Below, in pieces: positions 1 to 13,862 of a stretch of DNA of 64,000 bases; the stretch's first letter is position 1; each line of letters begins with the position of its first letter. Made by a program: the position numbers and the translations under genes. The DNA is from Apostichopus japonicus. Taxonomy: Eukaryota > Echinodermata > Holothuroidea > Aspidochirotida > Stichopodidae. Location: the NCBI RefSeq assembly GCF_037975245.1, contig NC_092562.1:18684554-18748553 (forward strand), read 5' to 3'. Under the pieces are notes generated by a model, which did no database searches, was not told the DNA's origin, and was given only the letters and a program-made list of their open reading frames with translations.

Positions 1-1463
1 ACTGCTTGAACACAAACAGTCTGCAGACAGAAGAGACTAAAGTATGCAACACATATCGGTAGCCTTTTCTACGTCGTTGGCCTCTGTATGGGATCTTGTT
101 CTGTCCTTGTAAATCAACCAGAGGTGGGGCAATTAAAGATGGGATCTTGACCCGAGTGACGACATCTGAAGATTAGAACGCTACATTCTGACGGCGGTGA
201 GGTATACTGCCATTGACCAGGAGTGCAAAAGCCGACAAGAAGCAAGCCTCTCTTGAGGACCCAGGGGATATTGTTCTCTCGTAGTGGTTTCCAAGCACAA
301 ATATGTTACAAGGAGGAATTACTCTGAAATGACTTTTGTTCGCCAATCTCAGAGCCGTGGTCATTCCTCGGGCTCAGGACCTGCATGGGATTCTCTGGTG
401 GGGGCTTCTTCACTGTCACAACATTTAGAATTGTGAAGTGTGAAAAAAGTCTGGCTTGTGTATACACGGGAATTGTTAGCATAGTTTACTACAAAGGGTG
501 AATGGAATCGTGCGCAATATGCACAGATTTCGCCGCTGTTATGTCTCTTAAGATAAAACTTTAGCTTGGATACAAACTCAAGAAAGACATGTATAACAAC
601 AAATATCAATGAAGAATGTATTATTTTAAGTAGACTCCACCACCTCTTACTATTATCAATTTCATGTCAGACCTAAACCCGCTCAATATTATCTACAAAT
701 TTCAGCATTGGGATAAACGTTTTTAAATTAAAGCATATCAAAATTCGTAACTTACCATAAAATTGACATTAAAGTTTACACGAGTGCAAGAATTTGTTAG
801 TCTTTTGTGATATTTGTGATTGATTGATGATCTAAAGTTAACTTGATCGAACATTCATTTCTGCAAATCCCAAAACGCAAGAACTACAAGAACCCATTGT
901 TGATGAACGTATAGTACACAATGTGCTCCTTCTGAATATAAGATGTGCACGATCGAAATTTTACGTTAGAGATGCTATTTATTAGGAGATTCTTTTAAAC
1001 ATTTTCTTTGAGGCTTTTGTTCTTTATATTTCACAGCCTAAGTTTTTAAGACTTAAAACAATTCCTCTTTCATTGTCTTCATTATACACTGTTTACTGGG
1101 CGTCATAGAGCCACTTTAGCAGAGGACATGTTTCTATATGTCCTCATATGAAAATAACAACAGAAAAGAAAATGAAGTAAATGTAAAACAGTTCTTCAAT
1201 CAATCACAAACATTAGTTACCACCGTTTTAAGATATATGAATTATCATATGTGTTAATGTTATTTGAGTCGAAATTCAAGTTTTTGGAAATGTTGGCTGG
1301 ATAGGTGACAAGAAATATAAATGTTTCTTTGAAATAGCTAATGTGACTAATTAATCTTAACCACTCTTAAATGCTGATAAAACTAAATATAACCAGATAT
1401 TAACCAACTTTTTTAGATAATCAAAAGATATGTGGTTGTCTTATGTACGCTATCCTATAAAAC
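1..1463. other. 3' flank of the BRICHOS gene, no gene recognised
   Basis: The region is AT-rich and non-repetitive. Short minus-strand open frames at 173-364 and 361-609 show no recognisable domain and no convincing splice acceptor. A minus-strand AATAAA at about 976-981 could be the polyadenylation signal of the BRICHOS gene, about 480 bases past its stop. No other feature can be supported. Confidence 0.4.
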
Positions 1464-1685
1464 TCACCACGTAAATGTTACTTTAACAAGAATCAAAAAT
1501 ATTTTGAAATTTATATCAAAAGATCCTCGTCTCGCCAATCCGCTCTCTTGTGATGTCGACCAGTACGAATCGCCATTGGAACACTGATTTGACACAGCAG
1601 GGCTGTTAGTCAACTTGATGTAATCAGCAGGGATGGGATATGATTGGCTAAAGACGATGACGTCAACGGTTTCATCAACTGGCAC
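1464..1685 (-). CDS. BRICHOS gene exon 6 (terminal exon)
   Basis: This exon encodes 73 residues and a stop. It repeats the exon 5 pattern (PIPADYIKL, then a cysteine and SYW) and ends in a hydrophobic tail. It is in phase 0, so it can join either exon 5 or, by skipping, exon 4. Confidence 0.62.
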   Translation of the reverse strand: MPVDETVDVIVFSQSYPIPADYIKLTNSPAVSNQCSNGDSYWSTSQESGLARRGSFDINFKIFLILVKVTFTW

Positions 1686-4600
1686 CTACAGGAGACACAG
1701 GGCGAAAGTTAAATGTCGTTGTGAATTAATCTTCAGAAAAATGTAAAAGATGAACAGCAATAATATATTCCTTGTCATGAATAAGGACAAAGAATTTAAG
1801 TACATTGTTTAAGCACTTTCTTATACAGTATATCCACGTCGTGCTTGGCAGAATGGAAATTTTATGTTGACCATGAGGTAAAGGAAAGGCTCTTTAGGTG
1901 CTGCGGATGGCTGGAGATGGTAGGGTGTTTTTTTCTAAAACTCTGATAACGTTTTGCTCCTGTTTTTTCTATCTGCTTTGCTACAATTTCCTGAAATGTA
2001 ATATAATTCCTAAAAAGTCATTTATGGCATCAACCAGATGTGTGACGAATAAATACAATAAAATACACTTTTCCATTGGTTCTTGAGTAAATAATATGAT
2101 ATCCTTTAATCTACGTAAAAATACAATTGAAGTTTCTTTTTATATAAGGCTGGTTTACCAAAATTCAATTACATTCGCTTAGGAGAGGTTTAAGCATGCG
2201 CATGCTGTACGAATAATCGCAAGTACAAGATTCAACACACTTAGAAGTAAAATCATTAAGTCACTCAGCGTCCTCCCTCCACCCCCCCCCCACATCCCAC
2301 CCTTTATACCCCTCACCACTCTCCCATATTCTCGTTATACATATGCAGGTTTGGTAGTAAAGACATGAAACCAATATCAGAGATGGCTTAAACGTATAAG
2401 TGCAATACATCGTAAATAAAATGTTGGAAATTAAGGTGGTTAAGGACACTCCGGAAAAGAACAAAAAGGACGGGACATCATATAAATCAGATGACATTAA
2501 CTGAAACCAGTCTCTTAATTTAGGGTCGGCAGGGGTTAAGGGCAGTCGCCAGCCTAGAGACCTTGCTAACAAGTAATTAAATAACGAAATCAACCATGTT
2601 CTGCTGTCACATTATTCTCACCCTTCTGTAAAAATACGTTTAAACGGCTTGGCCAATTCTCTCCATTCGAACTTGTCTGGTGGCGTGTTATTTTCAGACC
2701 AAGGTAAAATTGCTCTTAATAATTGGGCTTACTCTTCCATGGTAAAAGAAGGCCACAAACACTCAACAAAGAATAAAATTCACCATTTGACATGGTTATG
2801 TACTTTCATTCTCACAAAGAGTTTATTCCTGTATGAAGATGGTGACCGCTTTCCTTCACCCATAGCGAAACTATGTCTATATTATTCACTTCAGGGGCTT
2901 AGCCAGCTGTTTGGCTGAGGAGAGGGGAAGCCAAATTTTCATCCACATTTTAAGGCCCGAACTAAAAGCCACCGCCGATCGGGCAAAATATGCCCTTTAA
3001 GACATTAAATTAACACCAATTATAACCGAAAAAAAGTATTTTCCCTTATTTTTTTAGGGGGTGGGAAAGGGGAGAAAACGTTTATATTTCACCCTAACTA
3101 GCACTGACGTTAGGATAGGCCTAGCCTTTACGCCCTAGGCATTGGCCTGAACTTATTGAGAAAAAAATGTGTTTTTTGTTTGTTTGAACGAGTCTTTGCA
3201 TATGACAATATCCTAAGAACCTTAATTAAGAAAGGAAATACCATTTTCTTTCTTTCTCCGGTTGATGCAACCGAATGCAAGGCAGGATTTTTTCAAATTT
3301 CTGTAAATGACACTACGACAGTTTGATAAGTTGGTATTAACATCACTGTGTTGAACGTAAACAGAGAGCAGACGACGTTCATATCTTGCCCAATTTGCCC
3401 GGTTTGGAAATGACGCCGAAATCTAAATGCTGGCACAGCTATTTTCAGCAGTCCGCCCTCCAGTTCTTATAACCTGCTCTATGAATACGAACGACTCCGT
3501 CACATTACTGTTTGATGGCGTCCTTCTTTTTTATTCCGTATACACCCTGCATGCTCCGAAAAGTGAGGGTTGGACAGCCAACTGAGGTTTAAATAGAGGG
3601 CGGGTTGGTAGATATTCGATATCATGAGTATATACTGAAAATAGATACCCGCGGTCTTGAACAAGACTAGACCGAACACGGTTGACATTCATAATGGGAA
3701 AAGAAACACCCCATCGCGCAGTCGTTATTAATACGCACAAGAACACACGTATCATGCTTTGCCTTTGTCCTAGAAGAGGGAGACATACACTTATTGCCAA
3801 TATTTATAAGCCTTTTTATTGATATTTGGTTGGCAAGGTATAGTAAGTGGAATAAAGCCTGAAGCAGTATGGTGATGCTATTCCATAAATGCATAAATGA
3901 ATTCTCCAATTGTACCAGGAAGTTTACAACTCCCGTTTTGTATTTATACATATATGTTTTGATCAGTGATTAATGCCTAACGCCGCCATCAGTGTTATTG
4001 TCTGTCACAATCACTTGGTGATATCACGTTATATAGTGGTTAAGGTGTTTAAAGGAGATAGAAACCCAACTGCAGTTATTGGTCTATGTCATTGACACTT
4101 CCACACACAGTTAGGAAAAAATCTTATTCCATTTGGGAGATTTAAAAGAATTTAATGATACTGCACAATTCAGTTTGAAGACTTGATCAAGTATAAATTT
4201 TTTGTTTTGTTTTATTAAGCCAGCATAGGCTTTTCAGAAGACCATTCACATTGTAATATTTATGTGAAAAAACAAATAAATGAATGAATGAAATGAAATA
4301 TAACATTATCGGTCCACACGTGTTTCAAATCTTCTACGTTTTTTTATAGTTATTTACAGGGGAGGACTTTGCAAATGCTGAATCCAAGATATTGAAACTC
4401 TTCACATGGCATAATTATGTCATTGGTCCCAGTCTCATCACTATTACAGCTCTATCTTAAACACTTGATTACATAAACGACTACGGACACCACGAGGACC
4501 GGGGTCAAGAAGGGGGCCCGTGAAAATCAGCAGGGCCCTGGGTAATATCAAATGAAGAATAAGGTATTCTGACATTCACAATGTAAGAGTGGGTCAGGTG

Positions 4601-7600
4601 ACCTAACTGTCCTCGTGGCTCGATCTCACAGTTCCTTTGCCTATAAGTTTCAATAATGTAGAGATACTACCGCATAAGGAGAATGAAAATAAATGTGTAC
4701 ACATGTGAGTTGAAAAATCTAAGGAAAATATATTCATTCAAACAGCAGTACAATATTCATCGTGCATTGGTATATGAAAGTATGTACGCACATTTTTGAT
4801 CGAGAACAACCCCGTAACCCGTTAGACTCCATTATTAATGACGGAAATGAAGTATATAATACACTGAATATTCATGATTTCCCCATAACGATAACCCACT
4901 AGTTATTCTTCATAAAAACTACATCTTAGCAAATAAGTGTTAAGAGAACAAGAAATTAATCATCACGCACACCCCCAGAGAGATTGATGAAGTCTTAGAT
5001 TAAAGGTTAAAAAGTACTATGCTTCTGTTTAGTTTTCAGTCAGCTCAAACAATTTCGCTATGCACTAAATTATGTCCTCTCATATAACGCTTCAGAGCAC
5101 TTGTAATGACAGCATTAGCAGGTCCTATAACCTTCATCTGCTAGAAACCGGATTCATACTTATCATACGTCGATACAAGTGCTTTGAATCATGACATGAA
5201 AACTCACTGTATAACAATTGTTTCCAGTTTCCTGCTTCATTACTGTGAGGAAGTGAACAGAATTGTTTGTTATTAAAAGTCCATCTGGGTGACAATGACT
5301 GTGGTACTTCGTGGCATCATCTTAAAATTATGAAAAAGTTGCAACCGAATCACCAACAGTACGTATGGATGATTATTTCGCAATCTGTAAATATGAACCA
5401 GGTATAACATGGTAGTGATACTGGTGCACTCATCGCTTGCTGTCTTACTTGCGCTCGCACAATCCGTGTATCTTGGTTGTTCATTGGCTCAATCCAGAAA
5501 GATAAACTATCAATACATTGATCAGCTTGGTTGATCAACTTGAGGAAACCAGCTGGTATCGGCTGTAATTGTTCCGAAAACATCCTTGCATTGGAATGAT
5601 TCAGCATCTACATAGGAAACAAAAATGTATTTTAAAGTTAGATCGATTAAAGTCAGTCGCCTGTTCCAAGTTTTAGAAACCTAAGTTATAACAAAATGTA
5701 AATACTGTCCACACTAACATATCTATAAGAAAACAAGATTAAGGTACTAACTTGAAATGATACATATTAGAATTATTACCTATTAAAGTTTCTAAAGTAC
5801 AATTGACAATGATGAAATATTTCAACATATTGAGATCCTGTCACTTTAGTTTTGGTTTTCTTGAGGGGGAGGGGTAGTTATTGAGATACCTGATTATCGA
5901 GGCATGAAGAAGAAATATGAAATAATGAGATAATTTAGTAATTATAACAATAATGCTAATGATTTAAAATATTCTTACGTGTTCAAACATTAGATACAAG
6001 ACTGTAATTTATACATTTCAGTTATTAAAAAGTGTTTAACTTTCTCTACTAACTTGACATTCGGGACGGTTAAAATCTGAAGATATTCGATACTGAGATA
6101 ACTCCAATCAATCTCTCTACATGTATGGGATCTGACGCGAGACCATTAAGACACCATCCTCGGGAATATCCCAAGTGGGGTGTTTCAGTCCACATCATCT
6201 ATATATATATATATAGGGTCAGTCAATATACACTATAGATGAGATGTTTCATCTTTTCGCATTTTGATTTGCTTCAATATTAAAGTTCGACAAACAAAGA
6301 AGAAGAGCTTTATCACGAATAGTTTATAAGAGTCGCTGCATATGATGATGAATTATGATGACCAGCCTAGATAATTCGCATGAGTGCAAGAGAGGACTGA
6401 TATCGGACTGTCCGTAGCCTTACTAGGTTTTGTGGCATATGGCGAGATAGACTGGGACCATATGAGTAAACTGTATGATAACATATATGCATTTACCTAG
6501 TTAGGAAAAGGATTTTCATAACGTTTTCCAGCATTGATCATATCATTCGAACAATCGGAAGACGAAACAAGTTCCCTTTGTTCTTCACCGACCACCCCCC
6601 CCCCTCTCCCACCAGCTTGGTGAGGGGAAATGCACACACCTCCTGATGATGTTGGTTTGATTAGACCATGGAGCTCGTTTATAGCTCCATGATTAGACTC
6701 TGACCCAGTCTCTTGTTTTCATAACAAAGAAATGGTGACATATTTCTAATTGACCATTTTGTCGCGTCAGCAACAACTGTTTTAGTTTTACAAACAAACG
6801 AAGGTCTTCTTCATGAATATATCGACATACCACCCTCTCTCCACCTCTACCACTCTCCACCTCTCTCTTGCGTGCTCCCCCCCCCCCTTCCCCCCTCCCT
6901 AGCCCACCATGCCTTCCTCCCCGATCCCCTCCTTAACGATAAGGATATCTTTCTTACCTTATCGGAAGATGAATCAGCCTCTCGAAAGAAGAAGGGGAGA
7001 ATATTGTCTAAATTATCCACAGTCATGTCTCCAGGGAAGTCTTCGAGTGGAGTGAAGTAGCAATTGTTGTTTTTCAGATCTTTAATCATGATGATGTTCT
7101 AAATCAAAAAGAGAAAGACAAAAGTAGAAAGAAAGAATTCATAAAAGCTCTTGCGTTAAAGTCCTTAAAAGTAGCTGGATACCATGGAAACTCTACGCCC
7201 CCTATCCCTTCCCATGACAAAAAGCGAGACATCTCCAATAAATGCTTCAAGCTGATATTGATGCTTTAGTAGGTCTTATGGTTTGCACAATTGTAATGTA
7301 AGTTTGATTCTTTAAATTTGATAATTTTGATAAAATGTTGCTACATAAAAGAAAATAATAATAAAAAAAATGCTTTAAGTATTACCTTGTCATGGTCAAA
7401 TGTGGCATTATATCCGTCGTTCACATTCTCTATGATCAGAATATTTCCCTCGACCATCATTTTTTCGTTTCTTGGAACGCCATCAAACATTTCAAAAGCC
7501 ACTTCCTGTAAACAGAATAAGACAACATTCTTGTCAGTTTTCATTAATTAATTTACACCGAGGTAACAACTTATTACATCGACACTAAATACATTTGGAA

Positions 7601-9362
7601 ACAATGCATCCATTCTCCCTCATCACATCCAGTCCCACGATGTATCGCTGCCCACTCTTCTTTATCCTTCCTGCACCCTTGCCAACCCATATTCATCCTT
7701 CTTCACCCCAAGCCCCACCCTTACTCTGCAATCGTAATATTTTGATAGTAAAACTCATATCGGTTTATGGTAATAATCGATCTTTCAATCAAAATTGTAG
7801 TCTTTCATCTGTATGAAGTTTATTTTAATATCCGAAGTATGCATGGATTTCCTTTACCTTTCATATTGTTTTGAACTTAATTGTCGTTAGATTCCTTTAA
7901 TTTTACTAACCCTTATTATAACTACTTGATCTCCGTCTCCCGTCGTCAAGTTGTTCACAACCTTTGGATTCTGCGCAGAAAACACTAGGTAGAACACACC
8001 AAACGATAACACCAACAGTGTGACAATTGTCACTGTTACGGCGATAACATAGAGTTTCGTCTTACTCGGCTGCTGATACTATATACAGTGAAAAGACATG
8101 AACATCATTTAATACATGCAATTGACCTTTTATATGTATATTATACTGACTTGCGAAATATGCAAATTAAAAAAAAAACATAAACATCATTAATGGGAAA
8201 TTAGTGGGGTCAGGATGGCGAGTGGGTAAGGTATATATGTTATTTACAACGTGTCCCTTTTCTTCATATACTATTGTTAATGAAATATTGGTCAAGCAGA
8301 AGGAATTAACACCCGTGTGTCTGTACGGTCCTGACCATGACGATCCGCCAACTTTCAAGTTCCATTTTCCAATGTCTCAATGGGATTTCCTTCTTGAAGG
8401 AAGGGATCTTGATTTTGTCTTTATCTTAAATCCTAAATTATAGATGGTCAGGACAAGTACTTCGAGTTAATGCCAAGTTCATATAACTTTGTAGATACTT
8501 GACGAGAATGGAACCCCCAAATAAGGAGTCAAATATTACCCATGAAATTCATTGTAGGCTGTCATTTTTTTTCGATTTTTTTTTTCTCACTCGTGTTGTT
8601 AGACGTAAGCAATACTTTTCGGTAGGATTACCCTCAGGGTTACGCACTTGTAAAATTAAATCTGATTAAGGAAGGGGTCTGGGGTTTTTTGTGGTAGTTT
8701 AATTAATTCCTCTTTTTATTTATACTTCTTCGATTAAAATTTGTATTGCGGAGTAATCTAATAGTATTAAGGATTTGAACCTGCCGCTTTTAGTGGAATT
8801 CATAAAGTGTTCGATTCGTAAGGTAAATTGCATCACATATAGTGAAGAAAAGGGCAAGTGCTAGTCATTTTCACACATGCATGGTACTTTACATCCATAT
8901 ATGACGTCAGCTATATCAGACATCCAAAATAATTTCAAACTAATGTAAACTGGATTTACTTTCAAACCTAAACAACCGTCTTAACTTAATGAGTTACAAT
9001 GAAGCTGTTTGATAACGTTATGCCAGCCTAATGGTAGACTGAAATCACATAAGATTGTAGTTAATTAGATTGAGACTATATACAAGTTTTAAATAAAATA
9101 ATGGGGTAAAATACCGAACTTCAAGCTCTTGATTTTACAATATGTACTTTATATATAAACGACTTGAACTATACAAAACCCTCATAAAATACAGACTATC
9201 CATTTAGTAAAATTGTTGATGATAAGGAAGAGTAACTTTGATCTAATACCGAGCAGCAGAAATAACGAAAAAGCTATTTGTTAAGCATTAACTTACCGTA
9301 TATGCAGGAGGTGGGCTCATGGCCACTGGAATATCACCTTTAACTTGCATTTCCTGAGCCAT
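1464..9362 (-). CDS. BRICHOS-domain type II membrane protein (six exons)
   Basis: Exons in transcript order are 9362-9297, 8078-7911, 7505-7386, 7098-6958, 5607-5449 and 1685-1464. Every junction is phase 0 with GT-AG introns, giving 291 residues. The start ATG at 9362 opens a short proline-containing cytoplasmic tail. Exon 2 carries a basic SKTK stop-transfer and a hydrophobic helix (about residues 31-55), so the protein should be type II with its C-terminus outside. Exons 3-5 match the BRICHOS pattern: hydrophobic strands, an Asn-Cys-Tyr-Phe motif in exon 4 and a second cysteine in exon 5 (QADQC). BRICHOS domains in ITM2, chondromodulin and prosurfactant C assist folding of an aggregation-prone segment, and the hydrophobic C-terminal FKIFLILVKVTF could be that client. 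Exon 6 has an RR pair (GLARRGS) that might be a processing site. The family call rests on motif and topology, not on a search. Confidence 0.72.
5449..5607 (-). CDS. BRICHOS gene exon 5 (second cysteine; possible alternative end)
   Basis: This 53-codon exon carries PIPAGFLKL followed by QADQC. The donor GTAAGA follows the codons for VRAQ. If that donor is not used, the frame runs on to a stop at about 5350, so this exon could also act as a terminal exon. Confidence 0.65.
6958..7098 (-). CDS. BRICHOS gene exon 4 (first conserved cysteine)
   Basis: This 47-codon phase 0-0 exon contains NNNCYFTPLEDFPG, read as the BRICHOS Cys-Tyr motif, and ends in an acidic and serine-rich stretch. Confidence 0.75.
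7386..7505 (-). CDS. BRICHOS gene exon 3
   Basis: This 40-codon phase 0-0 exon encodes the start of the BRICHOS region, with alternating hydrophobic strands (ILIIENV) and an NAT sequon. Confidence 0.75.
7911..8078 (-). CDS. BRICHOS gene exon 2 (transmembrane segment)
   Basis: This 56-codon exon holds basic residues followed by a long hydrophobic stretch (YVIAVTVTIVTLLVLSFGVF), read as the signal anchor, and then the start of the ectodomain with an NLT glycosylation sequon. The donor is GTTAGT and the acceptor is ATATAG. Confidence 0.75.
9297..9362 (-). CDS. BRICHOS gene exon 1 (start codon)
   Basis: The exon encodes 22 residues from the initiator Met, ending in SPPPAYT, and stops at a GTAAG donor in phase 0. 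A PPPAY sequence is a possible WW-domain ligand. The start is the first ATG of the open frame. Confidence 0.7.
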
Positions 9363-10498
9363 CTTGATGAAACTTGCGGTCGAATTCTTGCAGAAGAACT
9401 GTAACTTTGGTGAGATGGAACGTCAGATGTCGCTTTCGAAATTGTACTGAAGTGTCTATTTCGTGGCCCTTTTATGCATTTTTCGTTCAAGTCTGACCAC
9501 GGTACCCTAAACCTCAAAAATGTTGCTGACGTAGGTTACGCTATCAAAGGGCTGGTTTTATTTCTTAATAATATAAGGGATAAATTGAGGCTTCGTGAGA
9601 GTTTGGTTACCTGGGAAATTAAAAACAATGGTCATTGACGTAAACGATCAGTTGCTATAGAAATGGGTCTTTTTTGTGTGTGATTTTTGTTATATTTTTG
9701 GCCTTTGTTTGCTGTATTTGCTCCATTCATGAACCGTAACGTAATAAGGGTGCTCAGACAATGTGTTTATGCCTGTACGGAAGTGTAGAAGGGCCATTAT
9801 CGTGATTAGTATCACTGTCGTTTTAATGAGACACAAAAGAATCTTAAAGTTCAATTTCTTTATTACATTTATTGTATGAATAATGTTATGATGAAGTTTG
9901 ACCATTTGACCTTCGTACCCCCCCCCCTCCTCTCCTTTGGTCACCCTAATCACGAGAATATGCTCCTTTAACATCCCTGAACCCAAGCAACTTACAGTGG
10001 TGGCCCAGGATTTTGTGTTTAAATCTGTTAACGTCACTGCAGTCAATTAAGTCAAACCCCTCAATGTCCTATACTCATAGAAACAACCCGTATAGCTGGA
10101 TTTTATCTTTGATTTTTTTATAGAGTTTGTGTCTGATTTACATAGAGCTAAGGCAGCCAAATGGAACCACTCAATTCCCTGTATACTGAATAATTATCCA
10201 AACAACATTTCGTTTGATTTAAGACGGCCAATTTAAAGAATATTACTCATCTCCCATTGGTTCATCGCTGCTATATGGGGAGGATGATATACTAGTTGGT
10301 CAGTTGAGCCTGCTATGGCCTGTGATCTCCGTTGCCATTGCAAATGTGATCATGGTAATATTTAATGTCCCCAAGTAGCTACTTCCAGGGATGCATCCAT
10401 GATAGGGTGACCAAGGGTGACCGTAAGTCCATATCTGGGTAGGGGTAAAAAGAAAACTGGCAAGCATCCAATTATCCCCCCGCACACACACAAACACG

Positions 10499-10982
10499 AT
10501 GTAATGCCTTACTGCAATTTATAACCGTGTCACTGACGTAAGTAATTGACAAAAGAACGGATCTCTTTTACCGTTTATTTTCAATATTTTACAGGAGTAG
10601 TTGAACTTTTCGTGACGCAAGGTTAGTACCTGGGACCTTAAACAAAAAGTTTTCGTAAATTTAATAATAGGCGAGTTAGTATAAAAAAAAGGAATATGAT
10701 TTAATGCCTTACTGCTTTTATGCAGTTTATAACCTTATCACTGACGTAAGTAATTGATAAAAGAACGGATCTCTTTTACCGTTTATTTTCAATATTTTAC
10801 AGGGATAGTTGAACTTTTCGTGACGCAAGGTTAGTACCTGGGACCTAAAACAAAAAGTTATCGAAAATCTAATAATAGCCGAGTCAGTATAATAAAAGAG
10901 TAAAATGTAATGCCTTACTGCTTTTAAGCAATTTATAACCTAGTCACTGACGTAGGTTATTGACAAAAGAACGGATCTCTTC
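10499..10982. repeat. tandem repeat, ~200-bp unit, 2.4 copies
   Basis: Copies begin near 10500, 10700 and 10906; the third is cut short. Each unit has TAATGCCTTACTGC, a TGACGTAAGT-type site, ACGGATCTCTTTTACC and TTTTCGTGACGCAAGG. Diverged relatives with the same order of blocks appear near 9525-9640 and 12225-12320. Confidence 0.85.
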
Positions 10983-13763
10983 TAAAAATAAGGGGAGGTT
11001 GCCCCAGACCTGGCAAATCCATCCTGCCGGGATGTACCCTAACGCTAAGAAAAAGAAAAATAGTTCCCGGTCCTCTGGGGTTTGACTCACAAGCCCTCTA
11101 GCCACCGGGTTCCTAAACAAGGGGCCCCTCCCTCTGCCAGGGCTGAAGCCTCTTTCCATTTTAAAAATCTCATTGTTTGGCATTAATGGACTTTTATTTA
11201 TTTATCGGATGTTTCGCGTGAGCGAAACCCTCTTAGTTCCCTCTTTACGTGGCGCTCTAACATCACTACTGGTATCAATTGTATACTCATTTTTTCTGTT
11301 TCAAATTGTTACTTCTCCCCTAATATCCAATCAGCCGGCGGACCACAATGTGTTAAATATCGAATTCAATGTTTGTTTGTTTGTTATTTAGAAGAGGGAC
11401 CCTGGTTGTTGGAAGTTCAATAATTCCCTTTTAAGTGACCCTGCGAACAATGATGTATTTCGAACATTGTTTTGAGTATCAATGCTGAGGAGCGTGCTTG
11501 TCCGGCATGTAAATGGGAGTACATTAAGTATCAGATCCGGTATGGTATACCATTCATTATTCCAAAAAGTTAGCAAAGTCAAGACGTAAACATGAAAGAG
11601 ACCTTCTGGATAACATTTCATGCCTTGACTGCTTATACTTCGAGACTTGTTCACAAGATGTTCTTGATAGACTAAACGATCGAACAGGAATATATTGAAT
11701 CCTCTGTTTGACTTTAAGCTTCAGGGAAAGATAATTAACCAGATCTAGGGTTCGTTGGGTATCAAACAGTGAAAAAAAGGACCACATATTTTTTTAACCT
11801 CGACGAACGATCAAAAGGACAAGTGTTATTCGTAAGATTAAGAAAGATTATGGGAATTTACTTGAGGGACGACAAGAATATTCTGAAAGAACTTCGTTAG
11901 TTCTACACGAACCTTTATAAGGCAGAGAATGGTGATTCTGGTGAAGGTCGTCTTTGTCACGAAGAATGTAAATTTGCCATATTTTCTTTCCTAACTGCAA
12001 ATCTCCTGGTAGCGATGGATGCACAGCAAAGGTTTATAAGCACCTTTTGGCCGCTATATTTGGATTCACTAAACCATGGCTATCATTTTACTAAATTGAA
12101 CAGACATTAAAGGCGGCAGAATCACAATTGCTAAGACGTCAGAGGTTTCTCAATTGGTCGTTTCCCTTTTCAGGTACTTCCTAACTTGTTTTGTTTTGTG
12201 AGATACAAAGAAATGTATTACACAATAACCAAAGACGTAAGTTAATGCAAAACAAAGGGCTGATTGTCTTCATATTGGGAGGCCTTAAAAGGTTACTTGT
12301 CGCAGGCTGCGTGTCTGGGGCACTCGAGACAATGTCACTAACGTCATAATGAAAGCCCATTAAAATTACTTCAACACGACTATTTAAATATTATTCACTG
12401 TATGGAGAGAAAAATAACTTTACTTGAAAATAGCTATACAACCGTTATAATTCTATTCTTTTGCTTCCCCTCTTCTTCTTTTTTTTGTCTGCAATCAATA
12501 CAATTCAATGCAATTGAATAAATGAAACGAACTTGAACTAACCTTAATCGATGTTTGCATGGAAGCAGAGAAGGGACATCAAATAAACAACTTTATCGAT
12601 ATGTAGAGCTTAAATACTGAAACAACCTATTCGTAAGAAAAAAAATAAAACTTGTCGAGATGACCAGAAACTGTAATTGAGCTTTTTGGCGAGGCAAAAT
12701 ACCATGGTAGAATATGACATTTTTAAAACATGACCGCAGTAGCAAGTAATCAAAGTCGATGTTAAATATTGGACATGATGATAATATGTAAGTTCTTACT
12801 TGATGAAAGTATAGGTAAATAGCTCATAGCTTTTGAAGGAACTATTTGAAGGGCACCTGGACACATATTCAGGGTATATTGATCAGACAGAGTTTGAATA
12901 TTTTGCTGTTAAAGTCTCATTGTGCCAGAATGCATATAGTCTTTCTGTATTTGCTGCAGTACCTAGATCGACGTTCCGCACAATTATTGTGTGCAACCGA
13001 ATGGGGAAGTGAAAAAGTTTTCGGTGGGTCGCAGGATTGTTCCAGACGTTGGGAAATTTATCTTCCGCTTCGGAGCTTGCCTACAGAGATCGATTAGGTT
13101 ATTTTCTTAACATCAAATTCATAGTCCAAGAGTTTGGGATCTGATGGAACGTGACGACGCAGTCTTTAACGAAGATCTGAGGTCAAAGTTGGCAGACCGC
13201 TGACCTAGATAACACAGTTGGAAAAAGCCCCCCACCCCTCCCCCCCCCCTTCTCTCTCCACCTCTCTCTCCACCTCTCTCTCTCTCTCTCTTATCTTCAA
13301 TTAAGCAGTTTAACCAAACTCTTTCTGCTGTCCGTGGGAAAGGTTTCAAACCCCTAGCAATGAGGCCGGTGATTGTTACCCACAGAATGTTAAGACGTGA
13401 AATTTTTATGTTGGATTGGCGACAAAGGTTCACTGCGTCCCACCAAAACAATTTCGTCCCACACCTTGTGTAAATCTGTATCTTTGTCAGTTCAAAGTTT
13501 GTTCGGTGATCCGAACAGCTTTGCTGAAGTAAATTGGTAATTTGCTACATTGCTCTCGAGATGTATAAAGTGGTATGAAATCGTCACAATTAATCATATT
13601 TTCAAATCATATAATTATCCAATTAAGTCCAATACGATCTTCCATACGTGGCGAAAAAAGATAATATCTGAGAGTCACTAAACAGATCAACCAATCAGTG
13701 TGCAGAATCTTGCTTACCTAGCACTATTAGCCAATATACAATGGTGAACTTAGACAAATGACG

Positions 13764-13764
<1 letters not shown>

Positions 13765-13859
<95 letters not shown>
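13765..13859. repeat. (TA)n microsatellite
   Basis: This is an uninterrupted TA dinucleotide tract of about 95 bases in intergenic DNA. Confidence 0.98.

Positions 13860-13862
<3 letters not shown>

Noticed and set aside
361-609. Extra downstream exon for the BRICHOS gene
   Set aside because: There is no good acceptor and no domain, and exon 6 already has a stop.
10944-11183. A minus-strand frame with FSPGRGRGPLF
   Set aside because: It lies in sequence that looks like a degraded SINE or other repeat and shows no conserved domain.
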